A stretch of DNA of 64,000 bases. Source: Thermohahella caldifontis (GTDB lineage Bacteria > Pseudomonadota > Gammaproteobacteria > Pseudomonadales > Oleiphilaceae). The stretch covers positions 3,380,747-3,444,746 of the forward strand of contig NZ_CP154858.1 of assembly GCF_041153465.1 (NCBI RefSeq), written 5' to 3'. Below, piece by piece: positions 16,720-25,314 of this stretch (position 1 is the first letter of the stretch; every line of letters begins with the position of its first letter). Below the pieces are notes generated by a model. That model saw nothing but the letters and a program-made list of their open reading frames with translations, did no database searches and was not told the DNA's origin. Both the position numbers and the translations under genes were made by a program.

Positions 16720-17171
16720 CGCCACGACAGCTTGAGCTCCCGCGTACCCGGATCCCGGATCTGCCCCTTGTGGACTTTACTGTGCAGGTCGAAGTTCAGG
16801 CCATGCACATCAACGAAGCCCATCATCTGGCCTTCACTGCCATCCCGGTCATGCTGGATCAGGTGCGCAAGGCCTGGTTCGCTCGTCACGGAATGGATGA
16901 ACAGCACCTTGACGGTGCCGGCGTCATCGTGGCCGATCTGCAGGCTCAGTACCAAAGTGAAGCCCATCTGGGGGAAACCTTGCGTGTGGACATGATGGTA
17001 GCGGATGTCGGGCAGCGCAGTTGCCAGCTCCTCTATCGCGTTGCGGAATCCGCGAGCGGCCGGATGGTGGCGCGGGCCCGCACGGCCCTGGTCTTCTTTG
17101 ATTACCGCAACAAGCAAGCGGTTCCCGTACCGGCCTGTGTGCTCGGTCTGCTCGGGAGTACGCCCGAATGA
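16716..17171 (+). CDS. Acyl-CoA thioesterase (hot-dog fold, 4HBT type)
   Basis: Cytosolic protein of 151 residues with the hot-dog thioesterase pattern: an INEAHHLAFTAIPVMLDQVRKAWF segment (central helix region), GVIVADLQAQYQSEAHLGETLRV, and a final beta strand RMVARARTALVFFDY. The usual YxDTD start is replaced by HINEAHH. It starts on the ATGA that ends the HDOD gene and ends on an ATGA with the MFS gene, so all three are translationally coupled. The substrate is unknown. Starts further upstream, inside the HDOD gene, are rejected because they give non-homologous residues. Confidence 0.82.
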   Translation: MTPRQLELPRTRIPDLPLVDFTVQVEVQAMHINEAHHLAFTAIPVMLDQVRKAWFARHGMDEQHLDGAGVIVADLQAQYQSEAHLGETLRVDMMVADVGQRSCQLLYRVAESASGRMVARARTALVFFDYRNKQAVPVPACVLGLLGSTPE

Positions 17172-18358
17172 CCCGGGGCAGGTTGCCGGCCAGCGTCATC
17201 GCGCTGGGAGTGGTCAGTCTGCTCATGGACATGTCCTCGGAACTGATCCACGCTCTGCTGCCGGTCTTTCTGGTGACCTCCTTGGGTGCCAGCATGGTGA
17301 CGGTGGGTCTCATTGAAGGTCTGGCAGAGGCCACGGCGCACCTGCTCAAGGTGTTTTCCGGAGCGCTTTCCGATTACTGGCGGAAGCGCAAGCCACTGAT
17401 TCTTGCCGGATACGGGCTGGCCGCACTGACCAAGCCCTTCTTCCCGCTGGCCACCATGCCCGTGCATATCCTGGCTGCGCGGCTGATCGACCGCGTCGGC
17501 AAGGGTATCCGGGGCGCACCCCGTGATGCCCTGATCGCGGACGTCACACCGGAATCCCTGCGCGGCAGTGCCTACGGCCTGCGTCAGAGCATGGATACGA
17601 TGGGTGCGGTACTGGGGCCGCTGGCCGCACTCGGGCTCATGGCGCTTCTGAATGACGACATCCGGGCGGTTTTCTGGGTGGCAGGCGTGCCCGCCGCGCT
17701 GGCCATCGCTGTGATTCTCATCTGGGTCCGGGAGCCGCCGCGTGTACAAGCGCCGGATGACGGCCGGGAGGCTGCGCCACGACGATTTCCCCTGAGCCGC
17801 GGGGCACTGAAACAACTGCCGCGCACCTTCGTGCCCCTGCTGGTCCTGGCTTTTCTGGTCCACCTGGCCCGGTTTTCGGAAGCCTTTCTGATTCTGCGGG
17901 TGCAGGAAGCCGGCCTGAAGCTGGGCTGGATCCCGCTGGTCCTGATTGTCATGAACATCAGCTATACCCTGAGTGCCTGGCCCCTGGGGCGCCTGGCGGA
18001 TCGCTGGCCGCCCGGCCGGGTGCTGGCGCTGGGAATGGGGTTGCTTGTGGTGGCTGACCTGATGCTGGCGCTGGGCTCGGGGTTGCCCGCTCTGTTCGGG
18101 GGTATTCTGGTCTGGGGCGTGCACATGGGGGCCACGCAAGGGGTATTGTCGGCCATGGTGGCTGCCGAGGCACCCGCCGGACTGCGAGGTACGGCCTTCG
18201 GGCTCTACAATCTGGTCACGGGCGCGGCCTTGCTGCTGGCCAGCGTCATTGCCGGCGGGCTGTGGAGCAGTGCAGGCAGCACATTCACCTTTGTCGCAGG
18301 CGCGATGCTCGCCGGGCTGGCCATGCTCTGGCAATGGCGGGTGGCCAGGGCAGCCTGA
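17168..18358 (+). CDS. MFS transporter (12 TM)
   Basis: Inner-membrane carrier of 396 residues with twelve predicted helices. The first block, SLLMDMSSELIHALLPVFLV, and the motif-A-like loop SDYWRKRKPLILAGYGLAAL followed by DRVGKGIRGAPRDALIADVT are typical of an MFS subgroup often annotated as a putative metal/drug or unknown-substrate exporter. The second half has LGRLADRWPPGRVLALG. It overlaps the thioesterase stop by 4 bases and closes a three-gene unit with it and the HDOD gene. The substrate is not predictable. Confidence 0.85.
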   Translation: MTRGRLPASVIALGVVSLLMDMSSELIHALLPVFLVTSLGASMVTVGLIEGLAEATAHLLKVFSGALSDYWRKRKPLILAGYGLAALTKPFFPLATMPVHILAARLIDRVGKGIRGAPRDALIADVTPESLRGSAYGLRQSMDTMGAVLGPLAALGLMALLNDDIRAVFWVAGVPAALAIAVILIWVREPPRVQAPDDGREAAPRRFPLSRGALKQLPRTFVPLLVLAFLVHLARFSEAFLILRVQEAGLKLGWIPLVLIVMNISYTLSAWPLGRLADRWPPGRVLALGMGLLVVADLMLALGSGLPALFGGILVWGVHMGATQGVLSAMVAAEAPAGLRGTAFGLYNLVTGAALLLASVIAGGLWSSAGSTFTFVAGAMLAGLAMLWQWRVARAA

Positions 18359-18547
18359 CGGGGTCAGCGGTTCAGGACACGCCAGGCAAGGATCGACGAA
18401 ATATCGTACCGGATCTTGTGATCCCGGGTTCTGCCCCCATCTTGAATGGTGGACACCGGTCGGACAGTGAGCCGAAGTCACCAGAGCGCAGGGCTGGCTC
18501 AGGGTGGCCAAGAGGCCGGGAGGTTCCTGACCTGAGGAGGAACGACC

Positions 18548-18847
18548 ATGATGGGATTTGGATGGAGTCACGGCATGTGGGGAGGTACCATGGGATTGGG
18601 GTGGTTGATCGCGGCAATACTGGTGGTCTGGCCCATGTGGCGGATCTGTGAGCGGGCCGGTTATCACGGTGCCCTGAGCCTGCTGATTCTGGTGCCGCTG
18701 GCCAATCTGGCGCTGATCTATTTTCTGGCCTTTGCCGAATGGCCGGCACTGAAGGCCGGTTCGGCGCCCGGGAAGGACCAGCCTCCCGGGCCGGGGCAGG
18801 GCGATTCCGGGAACTCTGCACCACCTGTCGTGCAGCGGCGCGACTGA
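18548..18847 (+). CDS. Small two-helix membrane protein, unknown function
   Basis: A 99-residue protein opening with a Gly/Met/Trp/His-rich stretch (MMGFGWSHGMWGGTMGLGW), then a hydrophobic helix (about 19-32), a basic loop CERAGYHG and a second helix (SLLILVPLANLALIYFLAFA), ending in a Pro/Gly-rich soluble tail. A perfect AGGAGG lies seven bases before the ATG. The RxxGYHG-hLL-hhP-hN-hhhYhhAFxxWP pattern is shared by many uncharacterised small bacterial membrane proteins. It is separated from the MFS gene by 189 bases that hold no other gene. Confidence 0.75.
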   Translation: MMGFGWSHGMWGGTMGLGWLIAAILVVWPMWRICERAGYHGALSLLILVPLANLALIYFLAFAEWPALKAGSAPGKDQPPGPGQGDSGNSAPPVVQRRD

Positions 18848-18854
18848 AAGGGCT

Positions 18855-18882
18855 CCCGCCAGTCAGCATCAGAACTGGCGGG
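18855..18882. terminator. Bidirectional terminator between convergent genes
   Basis: CCCGCCAGT (18855-18863) and ACTGGCGGG (18874-18882) form a perfect 9-base stem with a 10-base loop in the 44-base gap between the small membrane gene and the convergent DedA-PAP2 gene. No clear T run on either side. Confidence 0.65.
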
Positions 18883-18891
18883 CCCATGACG

Positions 18892-20346
18892 TCATGACGG
18901 GAGCGTGATACCTGCGCCGTACAGGTGCAGGGTATCCGGCAACCTGAGTACGGCATAGGCGAGCCAGAGCACCGCCACCGCCAGTACCATCCTGTAGCCC
19001 TGTGTACCCGGCCAGACCGGACGCCGATCGAGCGGGCTGAAGAGCACCCGGAACGTGGCCACCAGAAAGAGGCCCCAGAGCCATCCCCCTGCCACGTCAG
19101 TCATCCAGTGGACGCCCAGCACCACCCGGGAAATGCCCACAAGCAGCGGAAAGGGGGCCGCCATCAGGTAAATTCGCCAGCGCTCCCGCCTGGGACGTTC
19201 CCGTGCAATGAAGGTCGCCAGCAGGCCCGTCAGCACCGTGGCCCCTACGGCATGTCCGCTCGGGAAGGCGCCGCTGTGGAAAACCGCTCCGCCGTCTGGC
19301 CGGACGATACCAAAGGCCTGTTTCATGGCCGAGGTGGACAGGTGCGTCATCAGTCCGGTGAGCATGACACCCACGGCGGCCTGCCAGTGCCGCCCGGTGA
19401 CCCATAGCCCCGCCACAATCGCCATGAAGCCCAGATAGAGAAATGCCGGATCACCCAGTGTCGTGATCACGGCCATGGCCGAGCGTACCCCGAGCGCCTG
19501 GAGAACGGTGACCTCTCCGGCAATCCACTGGTTCAGAATCCAGATGCGATGCCCGTGTACCACCAGCAGCGCCAGCAATGCAAAGGCCACCAGACTGCTC
19601 AACGCCAGGAGCAGGGACGGAAGCGGATACTCGGGGTATCCGTGCCGGTAACTGGCCATGCGCCGCATCCACAGGCGAACCACTGCCCATTGGCGTGCAT
19701 GGCGCACAAGCCAGTTGTAGAACCGCCCTTCCGGGCGTACGTGCCAGTGGAGGAGTGAAAAGAGACCGGCCAGGGCCCCCAGCAGCAGCACCAGTGAAAT
19801 CAGTGTCGGGTAAAAGCCGGGTGGAACCGTTCGCTCGTCTGAGACGGAAAGCCCGACACCATAGCCGGGCAGCAGGTACACCGGCGCCCAGCCCAGCGCC
19901 GAGATGAAATTGAAGAGCAGGAAACGCCCTGCCGGCATGCCGAACATGCCTGCCACCAGCGGCATGATGGCGCGCAGGGGGCCGACAAAGCGGCCCAGCA
20001 CGATACTTTTGCCGCCATGCTGGTGGAAGAAGCGTTCCCCCTGATCCAGCAGGTTCGGATAGCGATTCAGTGGCCACAGTGTCCGGATGCGCTCATGAAA
20101 GATCCGCCCCAGTGCAAAGCTGATCCCGTCTCCCAACAGCGCACCCACCACACCGGCTACCAGGATTTCCCAGACAGGAATGCCTGCACTGCCGGCCAAT
20201 CCTGCCGCACCGAAGAGCAGGACAACACCGGGCACGATCATCCCGGCTATGGCCAGCGATTCCACCAGGGACAGAAAGGCTACGGCAAAGGTGATCCAGT
20301 CCGGATGGGCATTGAGCCAATCGAGGAAGACCTGACCGTCCATCAC
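18892..20346 (-). CDS. DedA-PAP2 fusion: membrane scramblase/flippase-like plus lipid phosphatase
   Basis: Integral membrane protein of 484 residues joining two families. Residues about 1-200 are DedA/SNARE-associated: FVESLAIAGMIVPG-like start (FLSLVESLAIAGMIVPGVVL), GDGISFALGRIFHERIR and the family signature GRFVGPLRAIMPLVAGMFGM. Residues about 290-460 are PAP2: KQAFGIVRP (KxxxxxxRP), FHSGAFPSGHAVGATVL (PSGH) and GISRVVLGVHWMTDVAGGW (SRxxxxxHxxxD), all catalytic residues intact. DedA proteins are implicated in undecaprenyl-phosphate or phospholipid translocation and PAP2 enzymes in dephosphorylating the pyrophosphate form, so the fusion could couple both steps of lipid-carrier recycling. 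It overlaps the upstream GGDEF gene by 4 bases. Confidence 0.9.
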   Translation of the reverse strand: MMDGQVFLDWLNAHPDWITFAVAFLSLVESLAIAGMIVPGVVLLFGAAGLAGSAGIPVWEILVAGVVGALLGDGISFALGRIFHERIRTLWPLNRYPNLLDQGERFFHQHGGKSIVLGRFVGPLRAIMPLVAGMFGMPAGRFLLFNFISALGWAPVYLLPGYGVGLSVSDERTVPPGFYPTLISLVLLLGALAGLFSLLHWHVRPEGRFYNWLVRHARQWAVVRLWMRRMASYRHGYPEYPLPSLLLALSSLVAFALLALLVVHGHRIWILNQWIAGEVTVLQALGVRSAMAVITTLGDPAFLYLGFMAIVAGLWVTGRHWQAAVGVMLTGLMTHLSTSAMKQAFGIVRPDGGAVFHSGAFPSGHAVGATVLTGLLATFIARERPRRERWRIYLMAAPFPLLVGISRVVLGVHWMTDVAGGWLWGLFLVATFRVLFSPLDRRPVWPGTQGYRMVLAVAVLWLAYAVLRLPDTLHLYGAGITLPS

Positions 20347-21350
20347 GCTGCGTCTGAGCCCACGAATTGTCCAAGCTGAACCCGGTTGTGACCGCTGGCC
20401 TGTGCCTGCTGCAGCGCCAGATCCACCACGTCACGCAGCGTGCGGTCTTCGGTCATGCCGGCCGGACGCGTGAAGCAGCCGACACTGACTGTCAGCGAAT
20501 GCACTTCCGGCCAGTCGGTTTCCTCAACCATCCGGCGAACACGTTCCGCAATGACCAGCAGGCCTTCTTCGGGCGTGTTGGGCAACAACAGATAAAACCG
20601 TCCGTTGCGGTCATAGTAGAGGCTGTCGCCGGCACGCGTCATGCCCTGAAGTTGCCGTGCCAGAGCGACAATCACCTCCTGGGTAATGTTCTGGCCATGC
20701 ACGTCCAGAAGCTGGTCGTAATAGTCCACTTCCAGTGCAATCAGGGAGAGCGGATGCCCGGTGGTCTCGGAGCGGGACACTTCCTGTTTCAGCGTGAAGT
20801 CCAGATGGCGGAGATTGAATGCACCGGTCAGCGGATCATGATGCGTCTGGGTGACGTAATAGCGGGTCTTGTGGTGATAGAGATACGCATACATGCCGGC
20901 AAGACCTGCCAGCAGCGCATAGCTGGTGGCAAACCTCAGACTGTCATAAAACCCGCTCTGCCATCCCAGCGCAACCGCCATGAGTACCAGAATGCCGGTA
21001 TTGACCCGAAAGGCCGTTCTCAGCGGCAGGACAATGAAGCTGATCAATGCAACGGCATAAAGCCAGTGCACCGCCGCGGGATGGCCAGCGAGGATCAGCC
21101 AGAAGACGCCAGCCACCGGCGTGACCAGAATCAGAACATGCCCCGGCTGGTGTTGCGGACGGTTGCGCATCCACCAGCTCAGTACCGCGCCGCCGGCCCA
21201 GACCGGCACCAGCATCAGACCGATGTAGAACAGATCGTAAAGGCCGTAACGGACATTCTGGAGCGCCATCAGCAGAAATAGAGCGGCGAGGCCCAGATAC
21301 AGGGTGACCAGGGTGCGCGCCCGCAACAGGTTTTCATTGCGAATCTGCAT
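20343..21350 (-). CDS. Membrane protein with degenerate GGDEF domain (first of a tandem pair)
   Basis: Protein of 335 residues with about six N-terminal membrane helices (about 8-165) and a C-terminal GGDEF-fold domain opening with THHDPLTGAFNLRHLDFTL. The catalytic GG[D/E]EF loop reads YYDRNGRFYLLLP, so it lacks both glycines and the metal-binding Asp/Glu and should not make cyclic di-GMP. The ATG at 21350 is preferred over one six codons earlier because GGGAGG lies six bases before it. It overlaps the second GGDEF-like gene (17 bases) and the DedA-PAP2 gene (4 bases), forming a three-gene unit. It could be a nucleotide sensor or pseudo-enzyme. Confidence 0.8.
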   Translation of the reverse strand: MQIRNENLLRARTLVTLYLGLAALFLLMALQNVRYGLYDLFYIGLMLVPVWAGGAVLSWWMRNRPQHQPGHVLILVTPVAGVFWLILAGHPAAVHWLYAVALISFIVLPLRTAFRVNTGILVLMAVALGWQSGFYDSLRFATSYALLAGLAGMYAYLYHHKTRYYVTQTHHDPLTGAFNLRHLDFTLKQEVSRSETTGHPLSLIALEVDYYDQLLDVHGQNITQEVIVALARQLQGMTRAGDSLYYDRNGRFYLLLPNTPEEGLLVIAERVRRMVEETDWPEVHSLTVSVGCFTRPAGMTEDRTLRDVVDLALQQAQASGHNRVQLGQFVGSDAA

Positions 21351-22362
21351 GGACGCCTCCCTGTTCACTCTCCTCGGGTGCCAGCTCCTCGAAGGCCACG
21401 CTCTGGCTTGGTCCCTGTCGCCGTGCCTGCTCCAGCGCCATCAGGGCATGTCGGATCAGGCTGTGGGCATCATCGCCGGCGTTGAGCGTCACCAATCCCA
21501 CGCTCGCCGTCACCGCCTGCCGGTCATCGCTGAGTGTCTCGCGGATGGCGCGCCGCAGGCGGGTACTGGTCTTCAGTGCTGCCCGGGATCCGGTATGGGG
21601 GAGGATGATCACGAAGCGCGTGTCGTCATGGCGGTAATAGCTGTCAAACAGTCTCAGCGTCCCGTGCAGCAGGCGGCCCAGCCGGTGCAGCAGCAGATCC
21701 CGGCCTTCCTCGTCCAGGCCTGCAACGCTTTCCGGATCCAGTCCCAGTGCCATGACGGACAGGTCCGTTCCCTCGCGCTCACTGCGCTGGATTTCCTTTT
21801 CCAGATCCTGGATCAGATATTCCCGCGTCAGCGCCTGAGTCAGATTGTCCGTCTTCCTCAGGGGCTTGAGCTGCTCCTCGCGAATCTCCCTGAGATACAC
21901 AAAGGCCACGGTCAGCATGAGCACGGCGAGGTAGGTGAAGAAGATCTGAATGCGCTCCGGGCCGTGATACAGGGTGACCAGGGCCGCGGAAAGGACCAGT
22001 GAATACACTGTGACCAGCGTGGTCGCCACCTTCAGCCGATAGATGAGAAAGGCCACGAGCGGCACCAGATAGCTCCAGTGCTCGGCCGTTTGAGGAAAGC
22101 GTGCCACAGCCACCAGCGTCAGCAGGCAGAGCAGGGCCATGAGGGCATTGGAGAGATTTTCGAAGGCACGCTGATGCCCGTGTGCTACGAACCAGCTGTT
22201 GATCCACAGCAGCGCACCGAAGGCACCGGCGATGGCCGCCACCGGATAGCGCCCGCTGATGAGGCAGCCCAGCATCAGCACGGCCATCACAAAGGCTGCG
22301 AGGCGATAAACGCGGCAGCGCAACTGGTCATTCAATTCTATGGGGGTTATCATTCCTGCCAT
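21334..22362 (-). CDS. Membrane protein with degenerate GGDEF domain (second of the pair)
   Basis: Protein of 342 residues built like its neighbour: about six membrane helices (about 18-160), then a GGDEF-fold domain beginning LRKTDNLTQALTREYLIQDL. The signature loop is YYRHDDTRFVIILP, in which HDDTRF replaces GGDEF; one acidic residue remains but both glycines are gone. Diguanylate cyclase activity is unlikely. The tandem arrangement and shared design point to duplication of an ancestral membrane GGDEF protein, with both copies losing the active site. It is first in the unit and divergent from proA. Confidence 0.8.
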   Translation of the reverse strand: MAGMITPIELNDQLRCRVYRLAAFVMAVLMLGCLISGRYPVAAIAGAFGALLWINSWFVAHGHQRAFENLSNALMALLCLLTLVAVARFPQTAEHWSYLVPLVAFLIYRLKVATTLVTVYSLVLSAALVTLYHGPERIQIFFTYLAVLMLTVAFVYLREIREEQLKPLRKTDNLTQALTREYLIQDLEKEIQRSEREGTDLSVMALGLDPESVAGLDEEGRDLLLHRLGRLLHGTLRLFDSYYRHDDTRFVIILPHTGSRAALKTSTRLRRAIRETLSDDRQAVTASVGLVTLNAGDDAHSLIRHALMALEQARRQGPSQSVAFEELAPEESEQGGVHADSQ

Positions 22363-22385
22363 GGAATACGCCTTGAGGTCTTTTT

Positions 22386-22414
22386 TTGTTTGGCCTGTTT
22401 GAGGCCAGTATAAT
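22386..22414 (+). promoter_or_regulatory. Promoter upstream of proA
   Basis: TTGTTT (22386-22391), 17-base spacer, TATAAT (22409-22414), 62 bases before the proA start codon. A small hairpin GGCCT/AGGCC (22392-22406) fills the spacer and could be an operator. Confidence 0.6.
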
Positions 22415-22475
22415 ACCGCAGCCTGTGTTAGTCAGGCTCAGACGCAAGAAAATCCTGAGTGGGGAATCGTACGGG

Positions 22476-23729
22476 ATGGATGTCAAAGCTTACATGATCG
22501 AAACCGGGCAGCGGGCCAGAGAGGCGTCCCGGGCCATGGCGCGGGCCAGTACTGCCGAAAAGAATGCTGCACTGAACGCCATTGCCGAGGCACTTGAAGC
22601 GTCCCGCGAAGCGCTTGCCGGGGCCAACCGGAAGGATCTGGAAGCCGGCCGCGCCAACGGGCTGGATGCGGCCATGCTGGACCGGCTGGAGCTGACGCCG
22701 GCACGTATTGACGGCATGATTGAGGGGCTGAAGCAGGTGGGCGCGTTGCCGGATCCGGTCGGCGAGATCACGGATGTGAAATATCGCCCCTCCGGCATTC
22801 AGGTGGGCAAGATGCGTGTTCCCCTGGGTGTGATCGGTATCATTTACGAATCCCGGCCCAACGTGACCGTGGAAGCAGCGAGCCTCTGCCTCAAATCCGG
22901 CAATGCCACCATCCTGCGCGGGGGCAGTGAGGCCATTCATTCCAATCAGGCCATCGCAGCCTGCATCCGTCGCGGACTGGAAGCGGCCGGCCTGCCTCAG
23001 AGTGCCGTACAGGTGGTGGAAACCACAGACCGTGAAGCTGTGGGGCACCTGATTACCATGCAGGAATACGTGGACGTGATCGTGCCGCGTGGCGGCAAGG
23101 GACTGATCGAGCGGATCAGCCGGGAAGCCCGGGTGCCGGTCATCAAGCATCTGGACGGGATCTGCCACGTCTATATCGACAGAGATGCAGATCCGGACAA
23201 GGCCCACCGCATCGCACTGAACGCCAAGACCCACCGCTACGGTGTCTGCAACGCCATGGAAACCCTGCTGGTTCACGAGGCCGTGGTGGCCCGTGTGCTG
23301 CCCGGCCTGGCGACTGCCTTTGGGGAGAAGGGCGTGGAACTGCGTGGCTGCGAGCGCACCCGGCAGATCATTGATGCCCTGCCGGCGACGGAAGAGGACT
23401 GGTCCACCGAATACCTGGCGCCCATCCTGTCCATCCGGGTGCTGGACAGCATGGAAGCGGCCATCGGGCATATCAATACCTACGGCTCTCACCATACGGA
23501 CGCCATCGTGACCGAAAACTACACCCGGGCACGCCACTTCCTGAGCGAGGTGGATTCGAGCTCGGTCATGGTCAATGCCTCAACCCGTTTTGCTGACGGC
23601 TTCGAGTACGGACTGGGTGCGGAAATCGGCATTTCGACCGACAAGATTCACGCCCGGGGCCCTGTCGGTCTGGAAGGGCTGACCTCACAGAAATATGTCG
23701 TCTTCGGAGACGGCCACATCCGTGTCTGA
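22476..23729 (+). CDS. proA: Gamma-glutamyl phosphate reductase (proline biosynthesis)
   Basis: Cytosolic NADPH enzyme of 417 residues that reduces glutamyl-5-phosphate to glutamate-5-semialdehyde. Visible blocks are VPLGVIGIIYESRPNVTVEA, LCLKSGNATILRGGSEAIHSN, the active-site region HRYGVCNAMETLLVH with the catalytic Cys, and the C-terminal TRFADGFEYGLGAEIGISTD. The ATG at 22476 gives the standard length; an upstream extension has no family similarity and crosses the promoter. It leads a long co-directional run (nadD, rsfS, rlmH, mrdA, rodA), the order found in pseudomonads. Confidence 0.96.
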   Translation: MDVKAYMIETGQRAREASRAMARASTAEKNAALNAIAEALEASREALAGANRKDLEAGRANGLDAAMLDRLELTPARIDGMIEGLKQVGALPDPVGEITDVKYRPSGIQVGKMRVPLGVIGIIYESRPNVTVEAASLCLKSGNATILRGGSEAIHSNQAIAACIRRGLEAAGLPQSAVQVVETTDREAVGHLITMQEYVDVIVPRGGKGLIERISREARVPVIKHLDGICHVYIDRDADPDKAHRIALNAKTHRYGVCNAMETLLVHEAVVARVLPGLATAFGEKGVELRGCERTRQIIDALPATEEDWSTEYLAPILSIRVLDSMEAAIGHINTYGSHHTDAIVTENYTRARHFLSEVDSSSVMVNASTRFADGFEYGLGAEIGISTDKIHARGPVGLEGLTSQKYVVFGDGHIRV

Positions 23730-24420
23730 CCCATCGGCATCCTGGTCTTCCGGCATGCCCCCCGTCCGTATCCTGTACGGGGGGACCTTCGATCCCGTCC
23801 ATGTGGCCCACCTGCGCAACGTGCTTGAAGCTCAGGCCGCCGTGGCCGACTGTCTCGGCGTGTCCACGGGGCGGGTACCGGTTCACCTGCTGCCCTGTGC
23901 ACAGCCCGCGCACAGGGCCCAACCGGGTGCCGGTGCACAAGACCGCCTGCGCATGCTGGAGAGCGCCATCGAGGGGGTGCCCGGATTTGTTGCCGATCCC
24001 CGCGAACTCTACCGTTCAGGCCCCAGCTATACGGTGGATACCCTGGCGTCGTTCCGTTACGAATTCGGACCGGACGTCGCACTGATCCTGCTCATGGGCC
24101 GTGATGCGTTCCGGAACTTTCATACCTGGCATCGCTGGTTGGAAATTGTCCGGCTGGCGCATATAATGGTCATGAACAGACCCGGAGAGGACAGGCCATT
24201 CGATGGCCCCGTAAAAGACCTGTTGAGTACACACGAGACCGATACACTTTTCGATCTGATACACGCCCCGTTCGGGCGCATACACGAGCGCACGTTCAGA
24301 TTGCTCGATATCTCATCCACCGAAATCCGGGCCGCCGTCGCAAACGGCAAGTCCATTCGCTATCTGGTGCCGGATGGTGTCTACACCCATATTCAGACCC
24401 ACCGGCTCTATCAGCAGTGA
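23722..24420 (+). CDS. nadD: Nicotinate-nucleotide adenylyltransferase
   Basis: Cytosolic enzyme of about 232 residues that adenylates nicotinate mononucleotide in NAD synthesis. The nucleotidyltransferase motif is RILYGGTFDPVHVAHLRNVL (HxGH-like as HVAH) and the second signature is LLDISSTEIRAAVANGKSIR. The start is uncertain: a GTG at 23722 overlaps proA by 8 bases, an ATG at 23695 overlaps by 35 and an ATG at 23755 follows proA; none has an ideal ribosome-binding site. All keep the complete catalytic domain. Confidence 0.93.
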   Translation: MSDPSASWSSGMPPVRILYGGTFDPVHVAHLRNVLEAQAAVADCLGVSTGRVPVHLLPCAQPAHRAQPGAGAQDRLRMLESAIEGVPGFVADPRELYRSGPSYTVDTLASFRYEFGPDVALILLMGRDAFRNFHTWHRWLEIVRLAHIMVMNRPGEDRPFDGPVKDLLSTHETDTLFDLIHAPFGRIHERTFRLLDISSTEIRAAVANGKSIRYLVPDGVYTHIQTHRLYQQ

Positions 24421-24464
24421 TAGTCGGCCATGATTCCATTCATTCCCCTGTGAAACCGGAGCCT

Positions 24465-24833
24465 ATGCAAGCCAACGAATTGAAAGATCTTGTTGTCAAT
24501 GCCCTGGATGACATGAAAGCCAAGGATATCCGAGTGCTGGATGTGCATGACCGCACCAGCGTGACGGATTACATGATCATTGCCAGCGGAAACTCCAACC
24601 GGCACGTCAAGTCCATCGCCGACAACGTGGTCTCGGAAGCCCGCGAGCAGGGCATCCGGGCCCAGGGCGTCGAAGGTGGCGGCACATCCGACTGGATCCT
24701 GGTGGATCTGGGCGATGTGGTCGTGCACGTCATGCTGCCCGCGGCACGGGAGTTCTACGATCTGGAGCGTTTCTGGGAGGATGCGCCTGCCGAAGGTGCC
24801 GCCTCCGAACCGCTTCAGTCTGCCGGGCACTGA
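24465..24833 (+). CDS. rsfS: Ribosome silencing factor
   Basis: A 122-residue DUF143 protein that binds ribosomal protein L14 and blocks subunit joining in stationary phase. Signature blocks: KDIRVLDVHDRTSVTDYMII, ASGNSNRHVKSIADNV and the C-terminal DWILVDLGDVVVHVMLPAAREFYDLERFW. ATG 24465 is chosen because GGAG sits five bases upstream and the protein then matches family length. It lies between nadD and rlmH, its usual place. Confidence 0.95.
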   Translation: MQANELKDLVVNALDDMKAKDIRVLDVHDRTSVTDYMIIASGNSNRHVKSIADNVVSEAREQGIRAQGVEGGGTSDWILVDLGDVVVHVMLPAAREFYDLERFWEDAPAEGAASEPLQSAGH

Positions 24834-24837
24834 TCAC

Positions 24838-25308
24838 ATGCGGATTCGCCTGCTTGCCGTGGGGGAACGGATGCCCGGCTGGGTGCAGGCCGGTTACGAG
24901 GAATACAGCAAGCGCATGCCCCGTGACATGGCGCTGGAGCTGGTCGAAGTGCCGGCTGCACGGCGGACCCGCAACACGTCTTCCGCAAAACTGTGCATGG
25001 ATGAGGGCGAGCGTCTGCTTGCCCGACTCAGGGACACCGACTACGTGGTGGCGCTGGATGTCGGTGGCAAGTCTCACAGCACCGAATCCCTGTCCGAATG
25101 GATGGGAACATGGCGCATGATGGGGCGGGATGTGGCACTGCTGATCGGAGGTCCGGACGGCCTGTCCGATGCGGTGCTGGGTCGTGCCGATGCACGCTGG
25201 TCGCTGTCACCGCTCACCCTGCCGCACCCCCTGGTTCGCATTGTTCTGGCCGAACAACTTTATCGTGCCTGGACCCTGCTGAGCGGTCACCCCTACCACA
25301 GAGCCTGA
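24838..25308 (+). CDS. rlmH: 23S rRNA (pseudouridine-1915-N3)-methyltransferase
   Basis: SPOUT-family methyltransferase of 156 residues that methylates the pseudouridine at 1915 of 23S rRNA. The N-terminus MRIRLLAVGERMPGWVQAGY is characteristic, as are the SAM-binding knot residues VALLIGGPDGLSDAVLGRA and the C-terminal LSPLTLPHPLVRIVLAEQLYRAW with HPYHRA at the end. Four bases separate it from rsfS. Confidence 0.96.
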   Translation: MRIRLLAVGERMPGWVQAGYEEYSKRMPRDMALELVEVPAARRTRNTSSAKLCMDEGERLLARLRDTDYVVALDVGGKSHSTESLSEWMGTWRMMGRDVALLIGGPDGLSDAVLGRADARWSLSPLTLPHPLVRIVLAEQLYRAWTLLSGHPYHRA

Positions 25309-25314
25309 GACCCC

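Noticed and set aside
17102..18667. A 521-codon open frame opposite the MFS gene
   Set aside because: Composition dominated by Gln, His, Pro and Gly; spans gene boundaries of well-supported plus-strand genes.
24100..24420. tRNA-like or repeated ACAC/GATA motifs in the nadD 3' half
   Set aside because: The positions are coding for conserved NadD sequence and do not form a cloverleaf.
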